From: Fibrobacterota bacterium
Lineage (GTDB): Bacteria > Fibrobacterota > Chitinivibrionia > Chitinivibrionales > JANQEN01
Assembly: GCA_030619215.1 (NCBI GenBank)
Contig: JAUXBV010000101.1
Span: forward strand, 1-8,772
Length of the DNA stretch: 8,772 nucleotides
Direction of reading: 5' to 3'
The position numbers and the translations under genes are program-made. The notes under the pieces are model-generated. The model ran no database searches, was not told the origin of the DNA, and worked only from the letters and a program-made list of their open reading frames with translations. Below, one piece after another: positions 1-6,718 of the stretch (positions are counted from its first letter, which is position 1; each line of letters starts with the position of its first letter).

Positions 1-3
1 CGA

Positions 4-29
4 AAAGTAGGATGTTTTACATCCACTTT
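4..29. other. Imperfect hairpin at the left edge
   Basis: AAAGT (4-8) and GGATG (10-14) pair with CATCC (20-24) and ACTTT (25-29). This leaves a single bulged A at 9 and a TTTTA loop, giving ten base pairs in all. No T-run follows on either strand, so it is not a standard intrinsic terminator. It may be the end of an upstream transcript or a protein-binding palindrome. The structure is read directly from the sequence; its function is unknown. Confidence 0.4.
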
Positions 30-40
30 GAGTAACCCTA

Positions 41-70
41 TTGATAAATTTATTTGTTAGTACGAATTAT
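41..70 (+). promoter_or_regulatory. Weak candidate sigma70-type promoter for the GTPase/OTC operon
   Basis: TTGATA (41-46, five of six matches to TTGACA) is followed after 18 bases by AATTAT (65-70, four of six matches to TATAAT). Transcription starting near 77 would put the 92-113 stem-loop in a leader of about 105 nt. The surroundings are A/T-rich, so chance matches are likely. A TATAAA at 140-145 is an alternative -10 but has no good -35. Confidence 0.2.
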
Positions 71-71
71 C

Positions 72-113
72 TCTCTTAAAAGAGACACAATATTATCCTA
101 TATTTAGGATAAT
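72..113 (+). promoter_or_regulatory. Two adjacent stem-loops in the leader of the GTPase gene
   Basis: The first stem is TCTCT/AGAGA (72-76 with 81-85, four-base loop). The second is a perfect nine-base inverted repeat, ATTATCCTA (92-100) with TAGGATAAT (105-113), around a TATT loop. No T-run follows either. The second has the size and symmetry of an operator for a dimeric repressor, or it could be an RNA structure in the 5' leader. No known riboswitch class or ArgR box was recognised. The pairing is seen; the regulatory role is inferred. Confidence 0.4.
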
Positions 114-181
114 TACACAGTAGCAAGAAATCGATACTTTATAAATAATAACCAATTAAACAACAATAAGGACAGGTATAA

Positions 182-1495
182 ATGAAAAGAAGAAAAGCAG
201 TAATTATGGGAGCCGCTGGCAGAGATTTTCATAATTTTAATGTGTATTTTAGAGAAAATGAGCGTTATGATGTTATTGCATTTACTGCAACACAAATTCC
301 TGATATTGAAGGCCGGATGTATCCTCCTGAATTGAGTGGTGATCTCTATCCGAACGGGATTCCGATTAGAGCGGAGTCCGAGTTAAAGGAGATTATTGAG
401 AAGGAAGGAATAGAGGAGGTATTCTTTGCCTATAGTGATGTATCTCATGGGTATCTGATGCATAAAGCAGAGCAGGTTATTGCATGGGGAGCGGACTTTA
501 CGCTGCAGGGGCCGGCCTCAACAATGGTGAAAAGCACAAAACCGGTTATCTCAGTATGTGCCGTCAGAACAGGATGCGGAAAAACCCAGACATCACTCCG
601 TATAGTGGAAATATTAAAAGATATGGGGAAAAGAGTAGCGTCGATTCGTCATCCAATGCCTTACGGAGACCTGGCAAAGCAGAAGGTACAACGATTTGCC
701 ACGTTGGAAGATATGAAAGTACATGAGTGTACCATTGAGGAGATGGAGGAGTATGAACCCCATATAATAAGGGGAAGTATTATTTATGCAGGTGTGGACT
801 ATGAGGCTATTTTACGGGAAGCGGAAAAAGAGGCGGATATTATTATCTGGGATGGTGGGAATAACGACCTGCCGTTTTATTTTTCCGATCTGGAAATTGT
901 TGTTGTCGATCCGCACAGACCCGGCCATGAGCTTGATTATTATCCCGGTGAAGCAAACCTGCTGAGGGCCGACGTTATTGTTATTAATAAAATCGATACA
1001 GCGGAACAGGAAAACATTGACATATTAAAGACTACTATCAGGGAAAATAATCCGGAGGCAATTGTAATTGAAGCCAACTCACCCATTTCAGTAGAAAACT
1101 CCGATGAAATTAAAGGCAAAAGAGTTCTGGCTATTGAAGACGGCCCAACGCTCACTCATGGTGAGATGAAGTATGGCGCCGGGGTTGTTGCAGCAAAGAA
1201 GTTCGGAGCTGCTGAGCTTGTTGACCCAAGACCGTTTGTTAGTGGAACTATTGCAGAAACTTATAAAAAATATCCGTTTATTGGAACGCTTCTCCCTGCT
1301 ATGGGGTATGGTGAGAAACAAATGAAAGACCTTGAAGATGCGATAAACCGTACGGATTGTGACCTTGTAGTAATAGGTACGCCTATTGACCTTGGAAAGC
1401 AGTTGAACATTGAGAAACCACATGTCCGCGCTACCTATAAGCTTGACGAAATAGGTTCACCCAACCTTGAGGAAGTTCTAAAAAAGTTTCAGTAG
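182..1495 (+). CDS. Cyclic 2,3-diphosphoglycerate synthetase-like P-loop GTPase (COG2403 family)
   Basis: A 437-residue cytoplasmic protein with no signal peptide or membrane span. The N-terminal Rossmann-like part opens with the conserved stretch MGAAGRDFHNFN (9-20). A P-loop follows at 128-135 (VRTGCGKT; the first glycine is replaced by Val). There is a Walker B-like WDGGNND (223-229), a DPHRPGHE motif (243-250) and a guanine-specificity NKID (269-272). The length matches the archaeal enzyme family, whose founding member makes cyclic 2,3-diphosphoglycerate from 2,3-DPG with ATP in methanogens. Bacterial members have no settled reaction that I know, so the family is firm but the substrate is not. 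The start is supported by TAAGGA (167-172) nine bases upstream of ATG. The next gene begins 34 nt after the stop with no evident promoter between, so the two are probably one operon, hinting at a role near carbamoyl-phosphate or arginine metabolism. Confidence 0.88.
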   Translation: MKRRKAVIMGAAGRDFHNFNVYFRENERYDVIAFTATQIPDIEGRMYPPELSGDLYPNGIPIRAESELKEIIEKEGIEEVFFAYSDVSHGYLMHKAEQVIAWGADFTLQGPASTMVKSTKPVISVCAVRTGCGKTQTSLRIVEILKDMGKRVASIRHPMPYGDLAKQKVQRFATLEDMKVHECTIEEMEEYEPHIIRGSIIYAGVDYEAILREAEKEADIIIWDGGNNDLPFYFSDLEIVVVDPHRPGHELDYYPGEANLLRADVIVINKIDTAEQENIDILKTTIRENNPEAIVIEANSPISVENSDEIKGKRVLAIEDGPTLTHGEMKYGAGVVAAKKFGAAELVDPRPFVSGTIAETYKKYPFIGTLLPAMGYGEKQMKDLEDAINRTDCDLVVIGTPIDLGKQLNIEKPHVRATYKLDEIGSPNLEEVLKKFQ

Positions 1496-1514
1496 CTAAC
1501 CAATATTCAGGATA

Positions 1515-1521
1515 AAAGGAG
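1515..1521 (+). promoter_or_regulatory. Ribosome binding site fixing the ornithine carbamoyltransferase start
   Basis: AAAGGAG (1515-1521) lies eight bases before ATG 1530. The in-frame GTG at 1521 uses the last G of this motif as its first base, so it cannot be served by it. The start is therefore ATG 1530, and the protein begins MSVTLKG. Confidence 0.8.
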
Positions 1522-1529
1522 TGTCTGAG

Positions 1530-2522
1530 ATGTCTGTTACTTTAAAAGGCAGAAGCTTTTTAACACTGAAGGATTTTACTCCCGGGGAGATTGACTATTT
1601 AATTAATCTGTCTTTAGAATTGAAGCAGAATAAATATAACGGTATTAAAAAAAGGCTTTTAGAGGGTAAAAATATTGCACTCATTTTTGAGAAACCCTCA
1701 ACCCGTACACGCTGCGCTTTTGTTGTAGCTGCATTTGATGAAGGCGCTCACCCGGAATATCTTGGCAAGGGCGACATACAGCTTGGAAAAAAAGAGAGTG
1801 TTAAAGATACGGCCCGGGTGCTTGGCAGGATGTTTGACGGTATACAGTTTCGAGGTTTTAAACATGAAACAGTCGAAGCCCTGGCAAAATACGCAGGTGT
1901 TCCTGTCTGGAACGGTTTGACCGAGAGGTTTCACCCGACACAGGCCCTTGCAGATTTTCTTACCGTAAAAGAGCATAAGGGTAATTTGAAAGGGATAAAA
2001 TTCGTGTATGTAGGCGATGGAAGAAATAATGTAGCAAATTCTCTTTTAATAGGCGCATCAAAGCTGGGACTCGACTTTCGTATTGTATCACCCAGAGAGC
2101 TTTTTCCTGATAGAGAACTATTAGCATATACAGAAGAGACCTCAAAGGCAAGCGGCGCAACAATCACCGTAACTGATGATGTGGACAGGGGCGTGGATGC
2201 GGCAGATGTGATTTATGCCGATGTCTGGGTGTCAATGGGGGAAGAGGAGCAATTTGAAGAGAGAATTAACCTTTTAAAGCCCTATCAGGTCAATATTGAT
2301 ATGATGAAGAAGGCTTCCGATTCTGCAATTTTTCTGCACTGCCTGCCGGCATTTCATAATCGCGAGACAGCAGTTGGGGAAGAGGTCTATCAGAAATACG
2401 GTATTCCTGAGATGGAAGTTACCGGGGAAGTTTTTGAAAGTAAACAATCGGTTGTGTTTGATCAGGCGGAAAATAGAGTGCATACAATAAAGGCTGTGAT
2501 GGTTGCGACGTTAGGTGGGTAA
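1530..2522 (+). CDS. argF: Ornithine carbamoyltransferase
   Basis: A 330-residue cytoplasmic enzyme that transfers the carbamoyl group from carbamoyl phosphate to ornithine, giving citrulline (or runs in reverse in the arginine deiminase route). The N-terminal carbamoyl-phosphate domain carries STRTR (57-61), the HPTQ motif is at 135-138, the ornithine-binding loop has D231 with SMG (235-237), and the catalytic HCLP is at 270-273. All key residues are present. The length (330) and the stretch around STRTRCAF resemble the longer E. coli ArgF/catabolic ArcB subgroup rather than the ~305-residue anabolic type. No carbamate kinase or arginine deiminase is in the window, so biosynthetic (argF) versus catabolic (arcB) use is open. 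It lies downstream of the P-loop protein in a likely two-gene operon. No terminator hairpin was found just after the stop. Confidence 0.96.
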   Translation: MSVTLKGRSFLTLKDFTPGEIDYLINLSLELKQNKYNGIKKRLLEGKNIALIFEKPSTRTRCAFVVAAFDEGAHPEYLGKGDIQLGKKESVKDTARVLGRMFDGIQFRGFKHETVEALAKYAGVPVWNGLTERFHPTQALADFLTVKEHKGNLKGIKFVYVGDGRNNVANSLLIGASKLGLDFRIVSPRELFPDRELLAYTEETSKASGATITVTDDVDRGVDAADVIYADVWVSMGEEEQFEERINLLKPYQVNIDMMKKASDSAIFLHCLPAFHNRETAVGEEVYQKYGIPEMEVTGEVFESKQSVVFDQAENRVHTIKAVMVATLGG

Positions 2523-2628
2523 AGGTATTTAGATAAAATATAACACTTGAGCAATTTGTAACATTGCCATCCGAATATGGTGTGTGTGAGTTATCCATAA
2601 TCATTTCTAACCTCATACAATTTTATAT

Positions 2629-2839
2629 CAAAACACTTCCAGGTTCAAAATCTATATTGATTTACCACTCAAAACACTTATAAGTCGAAAAGCATGATAT
2701 AGATTTGCCACTCGAAATACTTCTAGGTCGAGAAACATGATATGGGTTGGCTACTCGAAACACTTCTAGGTTGAAATCACTATATCGTTTTTGCTCTCGC
2801 AACACTGGAAAGCAAGGGAATGATATATGGATTTTGATT
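2629..2839. repeat. Degenerate tandem array, about five copies of a ~42-bp unit
   Basis: Units start at 2629, 2670, 2713, 2756 and 2798 (spacings 41, 43, 43, 42). Each opens with a form of CRAAAYACTTCTAGGTYGA, followed by a CATGATAT-like middle and, in copies 1-3, a close near TTTGCCACT. Copies 2-4 are most alike; copy 1 and especially copy 5 have drifted. Unit lengths are not all multiples of three, and the array lies between two convergent genes, so it is non-coding. The whole unit is shared, unlike CRISPR with unique spacers. The rest of the 2523-2899 gap shows no gene; 2523-2628 is A/T-rich with nothing clear. The family is not recognised. Confidence 0.75.
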
Positions 2840-2850
2840 AAAAATCCATA
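2826..2850. other. A/T-rich perfect hairpin between convergent genes
   Basis: TATGGATTTT (2826-2835) and AAAATCCATA (2841-2850) form a perfect ten-base stem around the loop GATTA, overlapping the end of the last ~42-bp repeat. It sits downstream of both convergent units and could slow polymerase. The stem holds only two G:C pairs and no T-run follows on either strand, so it does not qualify as a standard terminator. Confidence 0.4.
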
Positions 2851-2899
2851 GAATCAAGAATTAGTAATTCATCACCATATTCTTCGAAAAAATTTTTCA

Positions 2900-3781
2900 T
2901 TAATCACTCAGCTTGATTTTATACTTACTGGAAAGATATTTAAAAACAGCGTCCATTTCATCTTCACTTAAATATTTGGAATATTTCAGAACCTCCACCA
3001 TATCTCCATTCCAGTTCTTTACTGCTAAATGTTTACCACCACCTCCAAGCATTAAATAATTAAGATCGACATTCTGGCTAACAGGTGGAAAAGTTATAGA
3101 ACTGTTTGGGCCTGAATTACCGTCAATCCACATCTTCAACGCGACATTATTTGATCCAAGACCGTTATTTGTAGCATAACATAGAATATGCCATCGATTA
3201 TTCATTACCTTCAGATCACACGTAATTGTTGTATCCCTATCCATCATGCCCATGCGAATCTGGCCGGTGATTCCCATTTTACCTTTAAAAACACCTAAAC
3301 CTAAATATTGGGAGGCGCCTGCAGAGACAAGTATACTTGCAGTATCTATTCGCAGAGACGGCTCGAGCCGGGCAACAAAGAATATGGTGAAAGGACCTTT
3401 TGCCCAGGCTTCACTCACACCCAATAAGTTGGAGTGGTTTTCAGGTGTAAAGAGTGCTACCGGGTAGCCTTGAATAACCCCGGGAAGCAGTTTGGGCATT
3501 GTTTCCATACTATATTCGTCATTGGTATACTCATTTTCGGCCAGGTTAATTGAAATACCGTGCCAGCCTACTAAAAAATTTTCTTCAACAGTGGTTCCTG
3601 TGTCTGACCGTAAAAGAAATCCAAGGCTGTCAATATTGTCGGGGAAGCCGTAAGAGTAAGCTATATGCAGGGTGTCAACAATTGTCTCTACTCCTGAGCT
3701 GTCAACAACCATGATAACCATTGCTTCCTTACCCTCTTTTTCGTTGGGGATAAATGTCAGGATGAACCAGTTTGTATCCAC
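2900..3781 (-). CDS. C-terminal part of a frameshifted LamG-domain lipoprotein
   Basis: This 293-codon segment, opening at GTG 3781, is not an independent gene. The same frame stays open upstream, without a stop, to about 4126, where it meets the frame of the lipoprotein gene after a one-base shift. The unannotated stretch between encodes plausible sequence such as FNAHWSGKVSNPGQ and YQFFIFLPAGVDTTDNGV. Residues ~115-293 resemble a LamG/concanavalin-like jelly-roll: a strand pattern with FTIFFVARLE, then a late NGDMVEVLKYSKYLSEDE and a C-terminal helix ending KYKIKLSD. Such domains bind glycans or proteins at cell surfaces. The segment has no signal peptide of its own and no ribosome binding site was identified at 3781. 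Translated separately it would stay cytoplasmic; joined to the upstream part it is the surface-exposed end of a ~970-residue protein. Confidence 0.75.
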   Translation of the reverse strand: MDTNWFILTFIPNEKEGKEAMVIMVVDSSGVETIVDTLHIAYSYGFPDNIDSLGFLLRSDTGTTVEENFLVGWHGISINLAENEYTNDEYSMETMPKLLPGVIQGYPVALFTPENHSNLLGVSEAWAKGPFTIFFVARLEPSLRIDTASILVSAGASQYLGLGVFKGKMGITGQIRMGMMDRDTTITCDLKVMNNRWHILCYATNNGLGSNNVALKMWIDGNSGPNSSITFPPVSQNVDLNYLMLGGGGKHLAVKNWNGDMVEVLKYSKYLSEDEMDAVFKYLSSKYKIKLSD

Positions 3782-3903
3782 AGCATCGGTTCCGAAGCTC
3801 AGTATCTTGTCCTGCTGGATAACTGCAATGATATCATTCTCGGAAAACGGTTTTGCATCTGCAACGACAATACAGAGAATATTGGCAGGTTCGGTAATCG
3901 TAC

Positions 3904-5811
3904 TCAGGTCCAGAACACCGTTGTCTGTCGTATCAACTCCTGCAGGCAGGAAGATAAAAAATTGATAAGGTTTGGCCTGGGTGGAATCCTTAATAGTAAA
4001 GTTCCAGGGGTAGGCATTATATTGCTTCCCGTCAACAAGAGCAACGTATGTTTCATGGTATTGGTTGACCGATTGGCCTGGATTTGAGACCTTACCTGAC
4101 CAGTGAGCATTGAAGCGTTTTGCCCCAATGGAGTAAAGGTTATTGACCCTGAATCAGGAAGCGTACTGCCTACTTCAGGAACATGAGCGATATACACAGA
4201 GTCGCCGTCCGCATCATAGACAGAGAACGTTTGAGACCATGGTTTCCCAAGTATTAGAGTCCTCGGCCATGAAACAGCCGGCGTTATTATTGGAAGGTAA
4301 TTTCGCATGACAAATACGGTATCATTGGTATAATTGCCGCTTGAGTCATTGAGGTGAATAAAGAAGTATTGCGGCTCACCGTTTAATGCAAGGGTGTCTT
4401 TCCAAAGATATTTACTCTCTTCAATTTTCAGTTTACTATTAATAACCACGCTATCCATATGTTCATCATACGCTTCCAATTCGAGGATTGCCAGGTCGCC
4501 GGGGATAAAATGCGATTCTCCTTCTGTCCCATTTACCACTATTTTATTAATATAAGGAGGGACTTTGTCCTCATTGCCGCTGATATACTCCAGTTTGACC
4601 GTGTCCCTGGCAATGATATTGTTTCCTGTGTCAATCACCGCGATCTCTATGGCATTGCTTCCCAATTGAAGCGAAGCCGTGTAGGTAACTGTTTTCTCAG
4701 CATGTCCGGCAAGGGTGTCAAGGTTAACGATGCTGCCCGCCTCGATGTGATTTATGGTAACGATAACAGAATCGTCTTCCGGGTTTGATATGGCAGCGAT
4801 TATATCGTAGAAAGCCTTGTCTGTCGTATATGGATTATACGGCGGGTTTTTTATTAGTATGATCTCCTTGGGGCCGTTGATATCATAGCGGATATAAAAA
4901 GTCTTGGTATTTTCATTGTTATCCGTATCCCATGCTTTAACCACAGCGACGAAATACGTTGAAAGAGTGTCCATATTGGTAAAAGTTTTATAGTAGACGG
5001 TTGATTTAATATTGACTGTTGAGTCGGTAAACAGGGTATTATTTACTAATGCGCCACCGATACCTAAATTATCATTACATTCCACTTTAAAAACAAAGCT
5101 GCCGGCACCGGTAACTATGGTATCGCCGCTTATGCCCTGGTTAATGCATAAAATAACCGGCCCTGTTGTATCGATATAGCTGTAATTAAACAGTGCTTCA
5201 GGTGATTTATTTCCGAGCGAATCTTCAACCCAGAGGTAGCCGGTGTTTCCCGATAAAACGTCGGTAATTTGGGTGTTATAAGAGTTGTAGGGATATGACA
5301 GAACCAATGGCTGCCCATCCTGTTTCTGAAATTTCCAGTTGTAAATTACATCATTATCACCTACCGGCGGCGATAAGAGCGAGAGGGGCGTGCCGCCCTC
5401 CACGGTAATACTGTTTTGAGCCAGCGGTGAAGTAACATTTAAGGAAAACTCGACAGGTATGACATCCCCGTTGTTACGGTAGGTGTTTAATGTTATCTTT
5501 ATATCCCCGGTATCAGGGTAGGAGAAACGAAAGGCATATTCACCGGCTGAAATAGGCGCCGCCACTGTTGTGTCTTCCCAGTACCTGTTTCCTTCGGCGG
5601 ATACGGTAAAGGAGTCAATATTTTCTCTCACTGTTGCGACAACAGTGAGTGATTCTGTTGTAAATATTGACAGAGAGCTGTCCGCGTGTATCGAGCTTTT
5701 AGCTGCGATAATTTCCATATTGACATTGACAGGATTTTCAAATGGGTTGTAATCGGAACAGAAGATACAGAAAAGTCCGACAATGATTAGAAGGAAAGCT
5801 GGCCGTTTCAT
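3904..5811 (-). CDS. Large Ig-like repeat lipoprotein, 5' part, frameshifted
   Basis: The N-terminus (MKRPAFLLIIVGLFCIFCSD) is a short signal with Cys15 and Cys18 as possible lipidation sites. The lipobox is imperfect (Phe before both Cys), so lipoprotein status is likely but not certain. After ~40 residues come beta-rich Ig-like modules of about 100 residues, with joints near IDTTGPVIL (213-221), INGPKEIIL (311-319) and KVPPYINKI (416-424). A further module carries VYDADGDSV (531-539). From about residue 563 the frame turns into unrelated Ser/Leu/Arg-rich sequence for ~72 codons and stops at 3904. The genuine continuation is in the neighbouring frame and runs to 2900 with a LamG-like end. 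The start is set by GGAAGGA (5820-5826), eight bases before ATG and 20 nt after the stop of the beta-helix gene, so it is the third gene of the kinase operon. Ligand unknown. Confidence 0.8.
   Translation of the reverse strand: MKRPAFLLIIVGLFCIFCSDYNPFENPVNVNMEIIAAKSSIHADSSLSIFTTESLTVVATVRENIDSFTVSAEGNRYWEDTTVAAPISAGEYAFRFSYPDTGDIKITLNTYRNNGDVIPVEFSLNVTSPLAQNSITVEGGTPLSLLSPPVGDNDVIYNWKFQKQDGQPLVLSYPYNSYNTQITDVLSGNTGYLWVEDSLGNKSPEALFNYSYIDTTGPVILCINQGISGDTIVTGAGSFVFKVECNDNLGIGGALVNNTLFTDSTVNIKSTVYYKTFTNMDTLSTYFVAVVKAWDTDNNENTKTFYIRYDINGPKEIILIKNPPYNPYTTDKAFYDIIAAISNPEDDSVIVTINHIEAGSIVNLDTLAGHAEKTVTYTASLQLGSNAIEIAVIDTGNNIIARDTVKLEYISGNEDKVPPYINKIVVNGTEGESHFIPGDLAILELEAYDEHMDSVVINSKLKIEESKYLWKDTLALNGEPQYFFIHLNDSSGNYTNDTVFVMRNYLPIITPAVSWPRTLILGKPWSQTFSVYDADGDSVYIAHVPEVGSTLPDSGSITFTPLGQNASMLTGQVRSQIQANRSTNTMKHTLLLLTGSNIMPTPGTLLLRIPPRPNLINFLSSCLQELIRQTTVFWT
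4123..4126 (-). other. Frameshift point in the lipoprotein gene (G-run)
   Basis: On the coding strand the context is CCA TTG GGG CAA AAC. Adding one G to this four-G run gives CCA TTG GGG GCA AAA CGC TTC, read TPLGAKRFNAHW. This joins the two frames into one of 971 codons including the stop (2913 nt), with no internal stop. The exact base could also lie a few positions away. Sequencing or assembly error, or a recent deletion, are the simplest explanations. Confidence 0.75.
5614..5671. repeat. Nested perfect inverted repeats inside the lipoprotein coding region
   Basis: An inner hairpin pairs CTCACTGTTG (5627-5636) with CAACAGTGAG (5640-5649) around a three-base CGA loop. An outer pair, GTCAATATTT (5614-5623) and AAATATTGAC (5662-5671), encloses it, with 3 and 12 unpaired bases between the arms. 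Both ten-base stems are perfect. They encode residues of about 47-66 of the lipoprotein. In the mRNA the structure begins about 140 nt after the start codon. Confidence 0.6.
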
Positions 5812-5831
5812 AGTACTGTTCCTTCCGCTTG

Positions 5832-6710
5832 TTAGAAGGTAAATGTCCAGACCAGGCCGACGGCGCCGAGCAGGCTTGCTCCGACACCAACGCTCGTTAG
5901 AGAAAAGTCCAGGTTTTTATCACGCCTGGCTTCTTCCCAGTCTTTATTGGTATGAGTATTTAAGTTTGAAATGTCATTACTGCTTAGATCATCAAATTCA
6001 GATCTTGACTCATCATATCTTTTATATCCGTAAATTGCCGCAACAACGCCGCCTGCAAGAAAAACAGCGCTGGTGTAGCGTATTATATTTCTTCTTCTTG
6101 ATTTTGGGTCATCCACCAGTTTTATAGAAACACCCTCAACTTTTGCGTCACGGGTTGTAAGGACATAGTTATAGGGCTTCTCATCCTCTACATGATGCAG
6201 GGAATCGGCGATGGTAAGGTGAACTTTACCATTTGCATAAAATATACAGGGATTTATTCGAATGAGCCTTGTAACGGAATTAATACCATAAACCGAATAA
6301 CTGATTTTACAATATTTAAGCCTTGTTCCAAATGCGTCTTTGTGTATGTAAATACCATTCCAGTCAAATGGATTTGCTATTAGCGAAGTATCAGGATTAT
6401 ATCTGCCGTCAAATTCCGAAGTAAAAGTTATGGGTTTTTCTTTCGTTCCTTCAGCTATAAGCTGACCCTGCACCTGAAAACCGGTGAAGTTCTGAAAAAG
6501 GAATATGGCTCCCGGTTCAATAGTAACGGTTTTTCCAAAAGGAACTTCTATGTCTGAAACTATAAGGTACGGTTTTTCCATAGCAGCGACAGTTTTTGGC
6601 AAGGGACCGGATAGCGTATCGAACTCAAATGAGAAAGCTTGAATAGGGAACGATACAATAAAAGCTAGGAAATGGATTGATTTTAAATACTTGATACTAT
6701 TTTGTAGCAT
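5832..6710 (-). CDS. Exported beta-helix-like envelope protein with two C-terminal membrane segments
   Basis: A 292-residue protein with an N-terminal signal peptide (basic/hydrophobic 8-27, likely cleavage after AFS at 25-27). Residues ~48-165 have the right-handed parallel beta-helix pattern (VPFGKTVTIEPGAIFLF, FQVQGQLIAEGTKEKPITFTS, DWNGIYIHKDA, TRLKYCKISYSVYGI), as in pectate-lyase-fold and periplasmic copper-binding-type repeats. A Gly/Ala-rich hydrophobic stretch (~213-228) and a second at ~273-290 flank a charged 43-residue loop, and the chain ends in Phe (VWTFTF). The paired segments resemble membrane hairpins of envelope proteins encoded beside Hanks kinases (recollection, not checked). 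No catalytic residues were identified. The start ATG has AAGGGG about 11 bases upstream, formed by the last two sense codons of the kinase gene, implying translational coupling. It lies 8 nt after the kinase and 20 nt before the lipoprotein. Function unknown; adhesion or scaffold is inferred. Confidence 0.82.
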   Translation of the reverse strand: MLQNSIKYLKSIHFLAFIVSFPIQAFSFEFDTLSGPLPKTVAAMEKPYLIVSDIEVPFGKTVTIEPGAIFLFQNFTGFQVQGQLIAEGTKEKPITFTSEFDGRYNPDTSLIANPFDWNGIYIHKDAFGTRLKYCKISYSVYGINSVTRLIRINPCIFYANGKVHLTIADSLHHVEDEKPYNYVLTTRDAKVEGVSIKLVDDPKSRRRNIIRYTSAVFLAGGVVAAIYGYKRYDESRSEFDDLSSNDISNLNTHTNKDWEEARRDKNLDFSLTSVGVGASLLGAVGLVWTFTF

Positions 6711-6718
6711 TTGATTAG

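Noticed and set aside
1..60. Tail of an upstream + strand gene
   Set aside because: Frame 1 is open from the edge to TAG 58-60, but only 19 codons are visible, they look like no known family, and a hairpin occupies the same bases.
1521..1529. GTG 1521 as start of ornithine carbamoyltransferase
   Set aside because: The GTG shares its first base with the AAGGAG ribosome binding site, which is correctly spaced for ATG 1530.
2629..2839. CRISPR array
   Set aside because: The regular ~42-bp spacing suggested one, but similarity covers the whole unit, there are no unique spacers, the copies are diverged, and no cas gene is present.
2826..2850. Bidirectional intrinsic terminator
   Set aside because: The hairpin is perfect but A/T-rich, with no T-run after the stem on either strand.
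3672..3965. Plus-strand open frame opposite the lipoprotein gene (similar ones at 3246-3467, 4459-4788, 5843-6127 and 8358-8663)
   Set aside because: These lie antisense to genes with convincing minus-strand protein sequence, have no recognisable motifs, and are best explained as shadows.
5614..5671. Terminal inverted repeats of an inserted element
   Set aside because: The arms are only 48 bp apart from outer end to outer end, the reading frame runs straight through, and no transposase or target duplication is seen.
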